64,000 bases of DNA from Ruminiclostridium hungatei (GTDB lineage Bacteria; Bacillota; Clostridia; Acetivibrionales; DSM-1351): positions 1-64,000 of the forward strand of contig NZ_MZGX01000017.1 of assembly GCF_002051585.1 (NCBI RefSeq), given 5' to 3'. The translations under genes were made by a program, and so were the position numbers. The notes beneath the pieces are model-generated. The model was not told the DNA's origin, made no database searches, and was given only the letters and a program-made list of their open reading frames with translations. This document shows positions 18,668 to 26,645 of this stretch, piece after piece. Positions within the stretch are counted from its first letter, which is position 1, and every line of letters begins with the position of its first letter.

Positions 18668-19219
18668 CTACTCGACTCGAGAAGACTTATACCCGGTGAA
18701 AATACTTTCTATAAGTACTTTGACACTTTCAACCTGTACCCCTGTGCAATCTTCAACCGAAGATTTGACCTTAATCTGCATATCCTCGGAAAGAAGCGGA
18801 ATATTAATCTCAGGTAAAACTATAGCCTTTACAGTAATAATTACATTTTCCCCTACCTTGGTAACATATGCCTTGGAATCACGAATCCCCGAAAGCTTCC
18901 TGGAGGTGGCCAGTGCGATATTCTCAATTGAGTTCAGGGTAATCCTGATGTCGCCGTTTTTATTATACTTTATAATAGCCTTTTTATCTCCCTCGGGCTT
19001 AAAACCGGAAAGCAGGAAAGTCAGACTCAGACAGAAAAAAATCGAAGCTATGATGAACATGACAATAGATGGATTTCTGTTGGCCAATACCTCATTATAT
19101 AAATATGTATATGTGTCGGTCAATATGTCCGACCTTATTGTAACAAGCATTGCAAACATTGATGCTATTGTAAGAAAAAATGCATAAACAGCCAGCAAAA
19201 CACGTAAAATTATGTTCAT
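18668..19219 (-). CDS. amaP: AmaP-like membrane anchor for Asp23
   Basis: There are two membrane segments (about 5-25 and 48-70), then a cytoplasmic Asp23-like region of about 110 residues (GDIRITLNSIENIAL, VQVESVKVLIES). AmaP recruits the alkaline-shock protein Asp23 to the membrane in Staphylococcus. I prefer the ATG at 19219 because GTGGAGG directly precedes it, giving 183 residues; an upstream GTG would overlap that ribosome site. It lies between asp23 and the DUF2273 gene. Confidence 0.88.
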   Translation of the reverse strand: MNIILRVLLAVYAFFLTIASMFAMLVTIRSDILTDTYTYLYNEVLANRNPSIVMFIIASIFFCLSLTFLLSGFKPEGDKKAIIKYNKNGDIRITLNSIENIALATSRKLSGIRDSKAYVTKVGENVIITVKAIVLPEINIPLLSEDMQIKVKSSVEDCTGVQVESVKVLIESIFTGYKSSRVE

Positions 19220-19382
19220 AAAATCCTCCACCTCTTTTCATTTATTCAAAAGCAAACCCTACAAAAACTGCAGCCGGCATATAAAACGTCAATTCAATTA
19301 TATTTCAAACAGACACAAAAATCAATTTTCTGCATTAATATGAATTTTCTGGTTCTATAATAATTATTTCCAGCAATATGGC

Positions 19383-19778
19383 TTATATACCTTTATTTAA
19401 TTCGGTGTCCTTTTTAACTTCCTTATCAAAGTTGACTCCCTGCACGTGGATATTTACTTCTATGACATTGAGCCCGGTCATGGATTGAACGGCACCTTTC
19501 ACCTTGTCCTGTATATCCCAGGCTACTTCGGGAATTCTGGCGCCAAACTCCACAATTATATAAAGGTCGATAGCTGCCTCTTTTTCTCCGACTTCAACCT
19601 TGACACCCTTTGACAGATTTTTTCTGCCAAGTATCTCGGCTATACCTCCCGCTATCCCACCGCTCATTCCTGCAACTCCAGGGACATCGGTAGCAGCTAT
19701 ACCTGCAATAATGGCAACTACCTCTTCAGATATTTTTACTGAACCGTAATCATCCACAATATTGTGTTCCTCTTCCAT
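19383..19778 (-). CDS. Asp23/Gls24 family envelope stress protein
   Basis: A 131-residue cytosolic protein with the family signatures GSVKISEEVVAIIAGIAA and VPGVAGM near the start, a glycine-rich stretch, and VQSMTGLNVIEVNIHVQG at the end. These proteins coat the inside of the membrane. The ATG at 19778 has GGAGAGG upstream; the open frame extends further but without a better site. It is the first gene of the asp23-amaP-DUF2273-nusB string, which starts after the spoIIIA terminator. Confidence 0.92.
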   Translation of the reverse strand: MEEEHNIVDDYGSVKISEEVVAIIAGIAATDVPGVAGMSGGIAGGIAEILGRKNLSKGVKVEVGEKEAAIDLYIIVEFGARIPEVAWDIQDKVKGAVQSMTGLNVIEVNIHVQGVNFDKEVKKDTELNKGI

Positions 19779-20048
19779 TATGCACCTCTCCATTATACGG
19801 GTTAACATACTTACAGCCATAGTATCCGGTACAAAACTCCGCAAATAACTGCAAACAGCGGCCTTGTGCCATATTATGGCTCAGTTTGGTAAAATTATAT
19901 CACTTATATACATATTAATCAATCTGATAAAACACTAGAAAATCACATTATCACCCGGTTTATTATGAACCCGGACTCAGAATCCCGGTTTTTGTAATAA
20001 CACATTTGTTATTATACCCACCGGCAGCCTGTTAAAATCAAAAGAAAA

Positions 20049-20072
20049 AGGTTATCCCTTGGAAGATAACCT
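20049..20072 (-). terminator. Terminator of the spoIIIA operon
   Basis: The 8-bp stem AGGTTATC/GATAACCT with an 8-base loop is followed on the minus strand by TTTTTCTTTT. It lies 30 bases after spoIIIAH and separates the operon from asp23. Confidence 0.85.
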
Positions 20073-20101
20073 CAATGATATTGTTGATTTATACAATTAT
20101 T

Positions 20102-20674
20102 TTAAAACATCTTCTTTATAACTATTTTATCAAGTGAAATATTCGCCTGTCTTGTAACTATGTCAACAATTTTAGCAGTATCGGCCTTTGATATTGCAGG
20201 TGCCTTTACAACTATATCTACGCTTCCGTCATCTCCGAACAGTGCAACAACATCACTGAAGCCCTTACCTTTTATCAGGTTCTCAATATTCAATTCTTTT
20301 TGTGAAGTCTCAACTATCTTCATCATTCTGGCCTGAGCTTCAGTTTTTTGCTCCTTGGAAGCGCTCTGATCGTCGGTAATGCTTTTCATTATTTCTATGT
20401 CTTTGCCTCTGACAACATCCCTGTCCATTTTGGTCTGCGCGAAGTAGTTGTTTGCTTCCTTGGAAGCAGTAACAGTCTTCTCTGAGTCGTCAACCGCTGC
20501 GGTGTCCCCGTCAATAATATCCTGATTATCAACATACACGGCATCGCCAATTTGTGCAGAGTCTTCCTCACTGAACTGTGAGCTCTTGTTGTAGCTGTAC
20601 TGTAGATAGCCTGCAACAACTAGCATCAATACAAGGGAAAGTACAATAATCTGTTTTCTTTTTAAAAATTTCAT
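20102..20674 (-). CDS. spoIIIAH: Stage III sporulation protein AH (SpoIIIAH)
   Basis: SpoIIIAH is the mother-cell membrane protein that binds forespore SpoIIQ across the intermembrane space and forms part of the feeding-tube channel. One membrane segment (about 8-26) is followed by a Ser/Asp-rich linker and a YscJ/FliF-like domain in the C-terminal half (LIKGKGFSDVVALFGDDG; ending SLDKIVIKKM). GGAGG lies upstream of the ATG at 20674; the length of 190 is typical of clostridia. Confidence 0.95.
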   Translation of the reverse strand: MKFLKRKQIIVLSLVLMLVVAGYLQYSYNKSSQFSEEDSAQIGDAVYVDNQDIIDGDTAAVDDSEKTVTASKEANNYFAQTKMDRDVVRGKDIEIMKSITDDQSASKEQKTEAQARMMKIVETSQKELNIENLIKGKGFSDVVALFGDDGSVDIVVKAPAISKADTAKIVDIVTRQANISLDKIVIKKMF

Positions 20675-20822
20675 CACATAGACCCTCCTAACAATCTCAA
20701 TGGTTTTTTACTCCTTCCGGTCATATGCCGAAGGATTTTTTTAGAAACGGCCGGTGTTTAACCATTTCTTTTCAAGATTATGTATATTCATACTAGGCAA
20801 AATTTATTTCTATTTTTAAAAA

Positions 20823-21470
20823 TTATTTGTTGCTTCTCTGGAATACCTGAATCCTGTGGGCAGCCACCTCCAGCAGTGCCTGGGCAGCCTTTGTCAGATT
20901 GCTTTTCACTTCCGGGTCTCCTCCTCCGTCCGCCACAATGACTACCCCCTTGACTTCCGGAAGTATTTCCTTTACTACAAAGGGTCTCTTTACTCCCTGA
21001 CTCTCCTCGTACACAATGCTGTTTTCACGGCTATTTTCCTTGATGTCTCTGGAGCCCCCCTCCTTGTCCTTCTCCTGAGTGCTGCTATCGCTGGAATTCA
21101 CATCAGTAGCGGGAATGGACTCCTTGCCGGAAACAAAAGTTATCATTACATCAACCTTTCCGGCTCCCTTGATTTGTGCAAGTATGTCTCTGAGTTTTTC
21201 CTCCATTTCACTTTTACCCTCTCCTTTTGTCTGCATACCGGCCTCTGCGGCCGCAAGTCCGGAAGAGGTATCAGACTTGTTTTCTCCGGTGGTTCCGGCA
21301 GCAGGCGTATTTTCGTTTTGCTTAAAGCTGTCTTCAAAAATCACACTTCCTGCTATCAGGCATATTACCCCGACAATTGCAATAATCACAGCTTTTTCAA
21401 TGATTTTCTTACTGCCGTATTGACTGACTTTTCTTTTAAAACCCTTTAAGAATTCAGTGAGTTTATTCAT
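20823..21470 (-). CDS. spoIIIAG: Stage III sporulation protein AG (SpoIIIAG)
   Basis: SpoIIIAG forms large rings in the mother-cell membrane of the feeding-tube complex. The 215-residue protein has a membrane segment (about 25-47), a Ser/Thr/Glu-rich linker, and a ring-building domain (LRDILAQIKGAGKVDVMI, ending VKGVVIVADGGGDPEVKS and LLEVAAHRIQVF). The ATG at 21470 follows GGGAGG at good spacing. It is co-transcribed with AF and AH. Confidence 0.95.
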   Translation of the reverse strand: MNKLTEFLKGFKRKVSQYGSKKIIEKAVIIAIVGVICLIAGSVIFEDSFKQNENTPAAGTTGENKSDTSSGLAAAEAGMQTKGEGKSEMEEKLRDILAQIKGAGKVDVMITFVSGKESIPATDVNSSDSSTQEKDKEGGSRDIKENSRENSIVYEESQGVKRPFVVKEILPEVKGVVIVADGGGDPEVKSNLTKAAQALLEVAAHRIQVFQRSNK

Positions 21471-21513
21471 TGTACTACCTCCCATATTTCCGGTGAAAAC
21501 TTATGTTCCGATC

Positions 21514-22170
21514 TCAGGTAATTGTGACCTCTATATTGTCCTTGCTGATTTCAAGGGATTTATTGAGGTTTTGTTTTACAAGTTCAGTAAGCCGCTTGTC
21601 CTCCGGGTCAACAAATTTCAAGTTGTCTTTGTCCTTGTCTTTGCCTTTTTCTTCTTTATCGCCCGACTGTGCTTTAATATCAATTCTTTCAACTGTGGCC
21701 ACCGGTTCAATCTTGGAAGCTCCGGCCCTGCTTTTTGCCTTTTTTATTTCTACCGATATTTTTGTAATCTCACCAAACTTTTCCGACTTGAAATCTTCAT
21801 TTATAACCACCAGCGCCTTGGAGCCATTAACTCCTTCCAGCCTGTTGGTTTCCTCCTCAATGCGCGTCGTCAGCTTTCTTTTATATACCGTTGAAATCTG
21901 TCTGGCTTGTGTTTCCTCCAGGAGCCTGCTGCCGGTTTCAACTTCCTTCCTGTCTATGTAATAGCTGTCTGAAAGCATGGCTTCATTGAGGTCAAAGCTT
22001 TTATCCTTAAGCTTGATCAGGGGGTTTACCACGGCAATCAAAAGTATGAAGCCCGAAACCAGGGTTATGATTTTTTTTATTTTCCCTGAAGGGACAACTA
22101 TTTCAAACAGTATAAGAATTATGGAGATTGTGACGATATTTATAATCCAGTGTCTCATAAATTCAAGCAT
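21514..22170 (-). CDS. spoIIIAF: Stage III sporulation protein AF (SpoIIIAF)
   Basis: Two N-terminal membrane segments (about 8-27 and 33-50) precede a soluble EscJ-like domain of about 160 residues with a lysine/aspartate-rich insertion (DKEEKGKDKDKDN). The C-terminus (EISKDNIEVTIT) is typical. It is a component of the SpoIIIA complex in the outer forespore membrane. GGTGAGG precedes the ATG, and the gene starts 9 bases after spoIIIAE. Confidence 0.93.
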   Translation of the reverse strand: MLEFMRHWIINIVTISIILILFEIVVPSGKIKKIITLVSGFILLIAVVNPLIKLKDKSFDLNEAMLSDSYYIDRKEVETGSRLLEETQARQISTVYKRKLTTRIEEETNRLEGVNGSKALVVINEDFKSEKFGEITKISVEIKKAKSRAGASKIEPVATVERIDIKAQSGDKEEKGKDKDKDNLKFVDPEDKRLTELVKQNLNKSLEISKDNIEVTIT

Positions 22171-22178
22171 AACCTCAC

Positions 22179-23507
22179 CTACCTTATCATGGCTGAAATA
22201 TTTGTGGTGCTTATGACAACCGTAATTGCAATCAGGAACATTACAGCAACCGCTGCCGTGACTCCCAGTATATATGTCAGCGATCCGGCCATATCATTGA
22301 GGCAGTTTGTTATTTTCCTGTCTGAAATAGGCTCCACGAACGCACAGGCCAGCTTGTACAAAATAATCATGGCAAGTATTTTCAAAAGCGGTGCAAGGCA
22401 TATTATTATAATTCCCAGCATTGCTATGACACCTGACGCATTTTTTATGACAAGTGTACAGCCCACCACCGTATCGGCGGCGTCAGCCAGGTATTTTCCC
22501 ACAACAGGTATAAAGGTTCCAAGTGCATATTTTGCCGTTTTGCTGGTTACACCGTCAACTACCGCTCCCATTGAGCCCTGTATGGAAACGATTCCTATAA
22601 AAACCGTAAGTATCAGTCCAAGACCCCAGGTGCATATCTGCTTCATGAAGCCCGAAAGTTTAGTTAACTGCACCTTGTCGGATATGTTATTTACAATATT
22701 CAGTACTGTCACAAGAAAAATAAGAGGTATGAAAAAGTTTTTAATAACCGTAGCACCCACTTCCACCAGCATTATAAGTACAGGCTGGAAGACCCCTGCG
22801 GAGGTCAGGTTGCCGGCTGATACCAGAAGGGTTATAAGCAGCGGTATGATGGCATGCATAAAGGTCACCATGCTGTCTATTATGGAAAAGCACATGTTCA
22901 TTGCACTGCTGAAGCTGACCATCAGTACCGAAACAATAACTATATAGCAGACGAAAAAAGCCAGCTCGCCCACACTTTCTCCAAGAAAGGAATTCTGCAG
23001 GTTTTTAAGTATTGCACATATTATTGCCAGTATGACTATTTTTAAAAGGACATTTATATTCAAAAATACCTCCTCAAGAAGATATCTGATTATTCTGTTA
23101 AGAAGACCCTGAATACTGAATTTGAAATCTCCCTTGGCGGCATCCGATAAAATTTCTTCCGGATTGAAATCAGGGAACAGTTTCTGAGTCTCACCGGTGT
23201 AAAACTTTTTCAGAGTATCTCCGATTCCCGAGGAATTGTTCGACTCAAGCTGCTCATTGATTATTCCCAATTCATCCTGGGTAATTCCTGCGTTCTCTGA
23301 ACCCTTTCCGTTTCTGCTTTCTGTCTTCCTGTGTTCAGGCAGGGCTGCCGTGTCCTTTGCAAGGCTTTTGTCCTGAAGGGTTTCCCCGCTGCCGGCAGCA
23401 CGTATTTCTGCAGGAAGGAATAAACCCAGCATTACTATCAGAAGCAGTATGAATATTTTATATTTTTGCAATTGTGCTGTTCTCTCAACCATACTTTTCC
23501 TTTGCAT
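22179..23507 (-). CDS. spoIIIAE: Stage III sporulation protein AE (SpoIIIAE)
   Basis: The polytopic membrane protein has 442 residues with an N-terminal signal-like segment (about 16-34), a soluble region to about 125, and then about seven to eight hydrophobic segments. Conserved parts include FIPVVGKYLADAADTVVG and CAFVEPISDRKITNCL. It is the large multi-pass member of the SpoIIIA channel. GGAGAT precedes the ATG. Confidence 0.95.
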   Translation of the reverse strand: MQRKSMVERTAQLQKYKIFILLLIVMLGLFLPAEIRAAGSGETLQDKSLAKDTAALPEHRKTESRNGKGSENAGITQDELGIINEQLESNNSSGIGDTLKKFYTGETQKLFPDFNPEEILSDAAKGDFKFSIQGLLNRIIRYLLEEVFLNINVLLKIVILAIICAILKNLQNSFLGESVGELAFFVCYIVIVSVLMVSFSSAMNMCFSIIDSMVTFMHAIIPLLITLLVSAGNLTSAGVFQPVLIMLVEVGATVIKNFFIPLIFLVTVLNIVNNISDKVQLTKLSGFMKQICTWGLGLILTVFIGIVSIQGSMGAVVDGVTSKTAKYALGTFIPVVGKYLADAADTVVGCTLVIKNASGVIAMLGIIIICLAPLLKILAMIILYKLACAFVEPISDRKITNCLNDMAGSLTYILGVTAAVAVMFLIAITVVISTTNISAMIR

Positions 23508-23558
23508 TTTTTATCTCCTATCTGTGCCGTTTATATAAATTCAAATTGTATTGATTGC

Positions 23559-23945
23559 TCATGGCATGAGCTTTACCACCAGGTCCAGAAGCGATGAAAT
23601 TATTGGAACTGCCAGGATAACAATGGTTACTTTACCTGCCAGCTCTATTTTTGATGCTATCGAAGACTCGCCGGCATCCTTGCAAACCTCTGCGCCAAAC
23701 TCCGCTATATACGCAATTCCAACTATTTTAAGCAGTATCCCTATGTAGGCCGCATCTATATCAGCCTTTCTGCTGAAGGTCTTTATGAACTCTATAACCG
23801 ACGTAAGCTTGACCACAATCAGGATAAATATCAGAAGACCGGTGGCTATGCTTACCTGCAATGCTATTTCAGGTTTCTGCTGTTTTATTGTTACAGACAG
23901 TACAACAGCTACTATTCCGATGCAAACAATTTGAAGTATATCCAT
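23559..23945 (-). CDS. spoIIIAD: Stage III sporulation protein AD (SpoIIIAD)
   Basis: This 128-residue membrane protein has three to four hydrophobic segments and the conserved stretch LKIVGIAYIAEFGAEVCKDA (about 69-88) found in all SpoIIIAD proteins. It is related to SpoIIIAC and resembles a flagellar export component. GAGGAT lies before the ATG. Confidence 0.95.
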   Translation of the reverse strand: MDILQIVCIGIVAVVLSVTIKQQKPEIALQVSIATGLLIFILIVVKLTSVIEFIKTFSRKADIDAAYIGILLKIVGIAYIAEFGAEVCKDAGESSIASKIELAGKVTIVILAVPIISSLLDLVVKLMP

Positions 23946-23998
23946 ATCATCCTTATCCTCATAAAGTTATGCCGTACAGGATATTATCCTGAGTTTAT

Positions 23999-24193
23999 CT
24001 AGAACTGAAACATAGTCTTGACTGCTGCAAACAGGCCGGCAATTTCTTTTGAAACCATCATCAGCACCACTACAATTCCTGCAAGAGTAGTCATCATTGC
24101 CTGTTCTTCTCTTCCCGAACGGATGAGCACCTGATTAAGAACCGACACCAGTATTCCGATGGCTGCTATTTTAAATATTAAATCCACGCTCAT
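23999..24193 (-). CDS. spoIIIAC: Stage III sporulation protein AC (SpoIIIAC)
   Basis: The 64-residue protein has two membrane helices and the family pattern FKIAAIGILVSVLNQVL with GREEQAMMTTLAGI. AC is one of the small integral parts of the SpoIIIA complex. AGGGGGG precedes the ATG. Its position between AB and AD is canonical. Confidence 0.96.
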   Translation of the reverse strand: MSVDLIFKIAAIGILVSVLNQVLIRSGREEQAMMTTLAGIVVVLMMVSKEIAGLFAAVKTMFQF

Positions 24194-24243
24194 TATAAGC
24201 CCCCCTCATGTCGCTTTTGCAATATCCAATTGCCCAAGCAGAC

Positions 24244-24762
24244 TTAAAATAATATGATGGTTATAGCAAGTCCGCTTAAAACCCCAAGACTTCTATACAT
24301 TTTTTCATTTTTTTTCTTCATTTCTTCCGATTTTATTTCCTGAAGCCTGAGCTGGGAGGTGACAAGCCTTATGTTGTTGAGCTGTCCTTCCAGGTCTGAA
24401 TTTCCAAGCATCTTACCAAAGGTGGCCAGTATGGACTTGTCCTCTTTATTTAGCGAAAGCCTTGGGGCGTTGTCGTCTACTGCTCTTTCCCAGGCTGTAT
24501 CCGCCGTGACGCCTCCGGCCTCAAGGTTTTGGGCGGCGGCCTTGAACAGTATGGCTGCTTCTACCCCTGAGTTTTCATATATTCTCGTAAACGCTTCAGT
24601 AAGCAGGTTGGACAGGTAGCTGATTTCATTTTCAAGCATTTGCAGCAAAGCCTGCAGCTCCCGCAGTGTTCTTGGTCTCCTTGAGCAATCGGCCGCCTTG
24701 GAAAAACCTATTACACTTGTAGCACCTATGAGAACTGCAGCACCTATGAGCTTTACAAGCAT
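24244..24762 (-). CDS. spoIIIAB: Stage III sporulation protein AB (SpoIIIAB)
   Basis: A 172-residue protein with an N-terminal membrane segment, a cytoplasmic helical domain (RPRTLRELQALLQMLENEI; LGNSDLEGQ), and a C-terminal membrane segment (LGVLSGLAITIILF). It is structurally related to type II secretion GspF. The ATG at 24762 has GGAGG upstream and overlaps the end of spoIIIAA by 10 bases. Confidence 0.95.
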   Translation of the reverse strand: MLVKLIGAAVLIGATSVIGFSKAADCSRRPRTLRELQALLQMLENEISYLSNLLTEAFTRIYENSGVEAAILFKAAAQNLEAGGVTADTAWERAVDDNAPRLSLNKEDKSILATFGKMLGNSDLEGQLNNIRLVTSQLRLQEIKSEEMKKKNEKMYRSLGVLSGLAITIILF

Positions 24763-25736
24763 GGGGAACACCTCCTGTAGATGATGCTCAGTTGTGAGTC
24801 AATTACCTCCTCCAGTGTGCCCGGTCCTTCACCTGAGCTAAGCACGATATAGCGCTCAAAGGTTCCTGCCTTGATAAGGGCCAGCAGCTCTTCCCTCATT
24901 TTGAGCTCCGATATGTTATAGCCATGGGCAGAGGCAATTATTTTTACTCCGGAATTAAGTACCTTCAATATTGCAGCCCCATCTCCATGTGTACCGATTT
25001 CATCAGTAATTATCACATGAGGTGACATGCTTCTAAGCAGCATTTCCATGCCTAAGGCCTTTGGACAGCTATCCATAACATCCGTCCTGAAGCCCACATC
25101 ATTTTGCGGGATACCTTTACTGCAGGCAGCTATTTCAGACCTTTCGTCAACAATTCCTATTTTGAGGCCCTTAAAATCCAGTTCCAGGTCGCCATTGCTC
25201 AACAGTCTTGCCGCATCCCGGAGTATTGTTGTCTTGCCGCATTGTGGAGGCCCTATAATGAGAGTGTTATATACTTCGGTGTTATTTTTCATTATGTAGC
25301 CGGCAACACGCATTGCGCAGCCCTTTATTTCCTTTGCAACACGTATGTTTATCCCGTTGAAATCCTTGATATTTCTGATCTGTCCATCCTGGAATACTAC
25401 CCTGCCGCACAGACCTACGCGGTGTCCGCCTTTCAAAGTCAGAAATCCGGCTTTTATTTCATCCTGAAAAGCATAAACCGAATTTTCACTCATTAATTCA
25501 ATGGTCTTGGTGATTTCATTTTGGACCACCATATATGAATCCTTTATATTGCCGGTTAATTCACCGTCAGCAGTCACAAACAGGTCGAACGCACCGTCGG
25601 CTGCCATCAGCGGCTTGCCCGCTCTCATTCGTATTTCCTGAAGATTGTCCAACTTTTTGCTGTCCATCCTCATAAACACTGCCCGTATGCTTGGCATCAA
25701 ATAGGGCATTATGTCGCTCTGAACACCTTTAATCAT
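24753..25736 (-). CDS. spoIIIAA: Stage III sporulation protein AA (SpoIIIAA), secretion-type ATPase
   Basis: SpoIIIAA is the cytoplasmic AAA ATPase that powers the SpoIIIA complex. The 327-residue protein has Walker A (GPPQCGKTT), the motif IVDERSEIAACS, and Walker B in HVIITDEIG. I start it at the ATG at 25736 because GAGAGGT precedes it; the open frame extends upstream into the CRISPR-like repeat at 25781, which should not be coding. It is the first gene of the eight-gene operon. The sigma-E promoter must lie in or beyond the repeat pair. Confidence 0.95.
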   Translation of the reverse strand: MIKGVQSDIMPYLMPSIRAVFMRMDSKKLDNLQEIRMRAGKPLMAADGAFDLFVTADGELTGNIKDSYMVVQNEITKTIELMSENSVYAFQDEIKAGFLTLKGGHRVGLCGRVVFQDGQIRNIKDFNGINIRVAKEIKGCAMRVAGYIMKNNTEVYNTLIIGPPQCGKTTILRDAARLLSNGDLELDFKGLKIGIVDERSEIAACSKGIPQNDVGFRTDVMDSCPKALGMEMLLRSMSPHVIITDEIGTHGDGAAILKVLNSGVKIIASAHGYNISELKMREELLALIKAGTFERYIVLSSGEGPGTLEEVIDSQLSIIYRRCSPCL

Positions 25737-25780
25737 ATGTATACCTCTCTTAGGTTTCCAATTTTTAGCTTCCATTCGGA

Positions 25781-25873
25781 ATTTCAATCCACGCTCCTAC
25801 GTGAGGCGCATGTTACATATCCAGAGAGGATTGATATCGATATTTCAATCCACGCTCCTACATGAGGAGCGAC
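25781..25873 (-). CRISPR. Orphan CRISPR repeat pair, type I-C-like, one spacer
   Basis: Two copies of a 32-bp unit lie at 25781-25812 and 25842-25873, separated by 29 bases. They share the 20-base block ATTTCAATCCACGCTCCTAC and differ mainly in the last bases. On the minus strand the unit ends in GTGGATTGAAAT and has a short stem (CGCTCCT/AGGAGCG), as type I-C repeats do. The copy at 25781 is degenerate at its stem end. No cas gene is in the window. It starts only 45 bases upstream of the spoIIIAA start codon. Confidence 0.7.
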
Positions 25874-25958
25874 CGATATGACGTAATTTCCAATCACTTA
25901 TCCAAGTAAGTTATTTATATATATTAGGCTTTGTCCAGGTTTATGACATAAATTTAAA

Positions 25959-25988
25959 ACAAAAAGACGGTTATCATAAAGATAACCG
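25959..25988 (-). terminator. Terminator of the HEAT-like gene
   Basis: The 8-bp stem CGGTTATC/GATAACCG (25968-25975 and 25981-25988) with a five-base loop is followed on the minus strand by TCTTTTTGTTTT. It closes the islet transcript before the spoIIIA operon. Confidence 0.85.
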
Positions 25989-26045
25989 CCCGCGAGGTTT
26001 AAACCTTACGCACTAGTAAGTGTTCTCCATCATATTGATTGCCCT

Positions 26046-26582
26046 TTAATACTTCAAAGTAGTTAATCCAATATCAATTTCTCTCAATACAACAGATGAC
26101 TTATCAGCATACTTTACTTTCATTTTCTTTAAAATCTTAAAAGATTTTAAACCTCCAATTGAACCAAATGCACATGCCAAATTTACAAGTTCATAATCCG
26201 TTAAGTTCTCTAATTCTAAAAGTGGTTCTAACAGTAAAATGCCTTCCTTGCAATCCAAACCACCTATAACATCAATAATTACTGGTCTCACTTGTTCGAC
26301 ATATAGCAAATCCTTAACCTTTTCCAAACAATTCTGAGTATTTCTACGCCCAATTGCAGTTATTGCTTCCTTAAGTTCATACTCAAAATCTTCAGGTTCT
26401 ATACGCCCAACTTCAGGTGGATTCAATAGAATATCAATCAAAATTTCAAATGAATCATCATCCATAATATTATACATATCTGTATGCATTTTCTCATAAT
26501 CATCCATGCAATCCATCTTTTGAAATGGCCCAAGTGAACCTGATAAATTTATTAATATATTGAGGACTTCTTTTCTAGTCAT
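26046..26582 (-). CDS. HEAT-like repeat protein, candidate immunity partner
   Basis: The 178-residue protein is acidic, soluble and helical, with no signal peptide. Repeating units such as YELKEAITAIGRRNTQNCLE, VRPVIIDVIGGLDCKEG and YELVNLACAFGSIGGLKSF look like HEAT-type helical pairs. I do not recognise a named family. It lies 63 bases downstream of a large DUF4157 protein on the same strand, is visibly AT-rich compared with the spoIIIA genes, and has its own terminator. Small HEAT proteins next to modular toxins are often immunity proteins; here that is inference. The start has AAAGGA upstream. Confidence 0.75.
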   Translation of the reverse strand: MTRKEVLNILINLSGSLGPFQKMDCMDDYEKMHTDMYNIMDDDSFEILIDILLNPPEVGRIEPEDFEYELKEAITAIGRRNTQNCLEKVKDLLYVEQVRPVIIDVIGGLDCKEGILLLEPLLELENLTDYELVNLACAFGSIGGLKSFKILKKMKVKYADKSSVVLREIDIGLTTLKY

Positions 26583-26645
26583 ACATTAATTCCTTTCCTG
26601 CATTTTTGCAGACAGCTCTTGGTACTAAAATCACGGTATAATTTA

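Larger units (their letters stand above)
25737..26045. other. Gap between spoIIIAA and the accessory islet
   Basis: This gap of about 310 bases holds the two CRISPR-like repeats (25781-25873) and the terminator of the HEAT-like gene (25959-25988). The spoIIIA promoter should also be here, but I could not recognise a sigma-E consensus with confidence. Confidence 0.6.

Noticed and set aside
25736-25787. Longer N-terminus for SpoIIIAA
   Set aside because: The extra 17 codons run into the CRISPR-like repeat and lack a ribosome site, while the ATG at 25736 has a good one.
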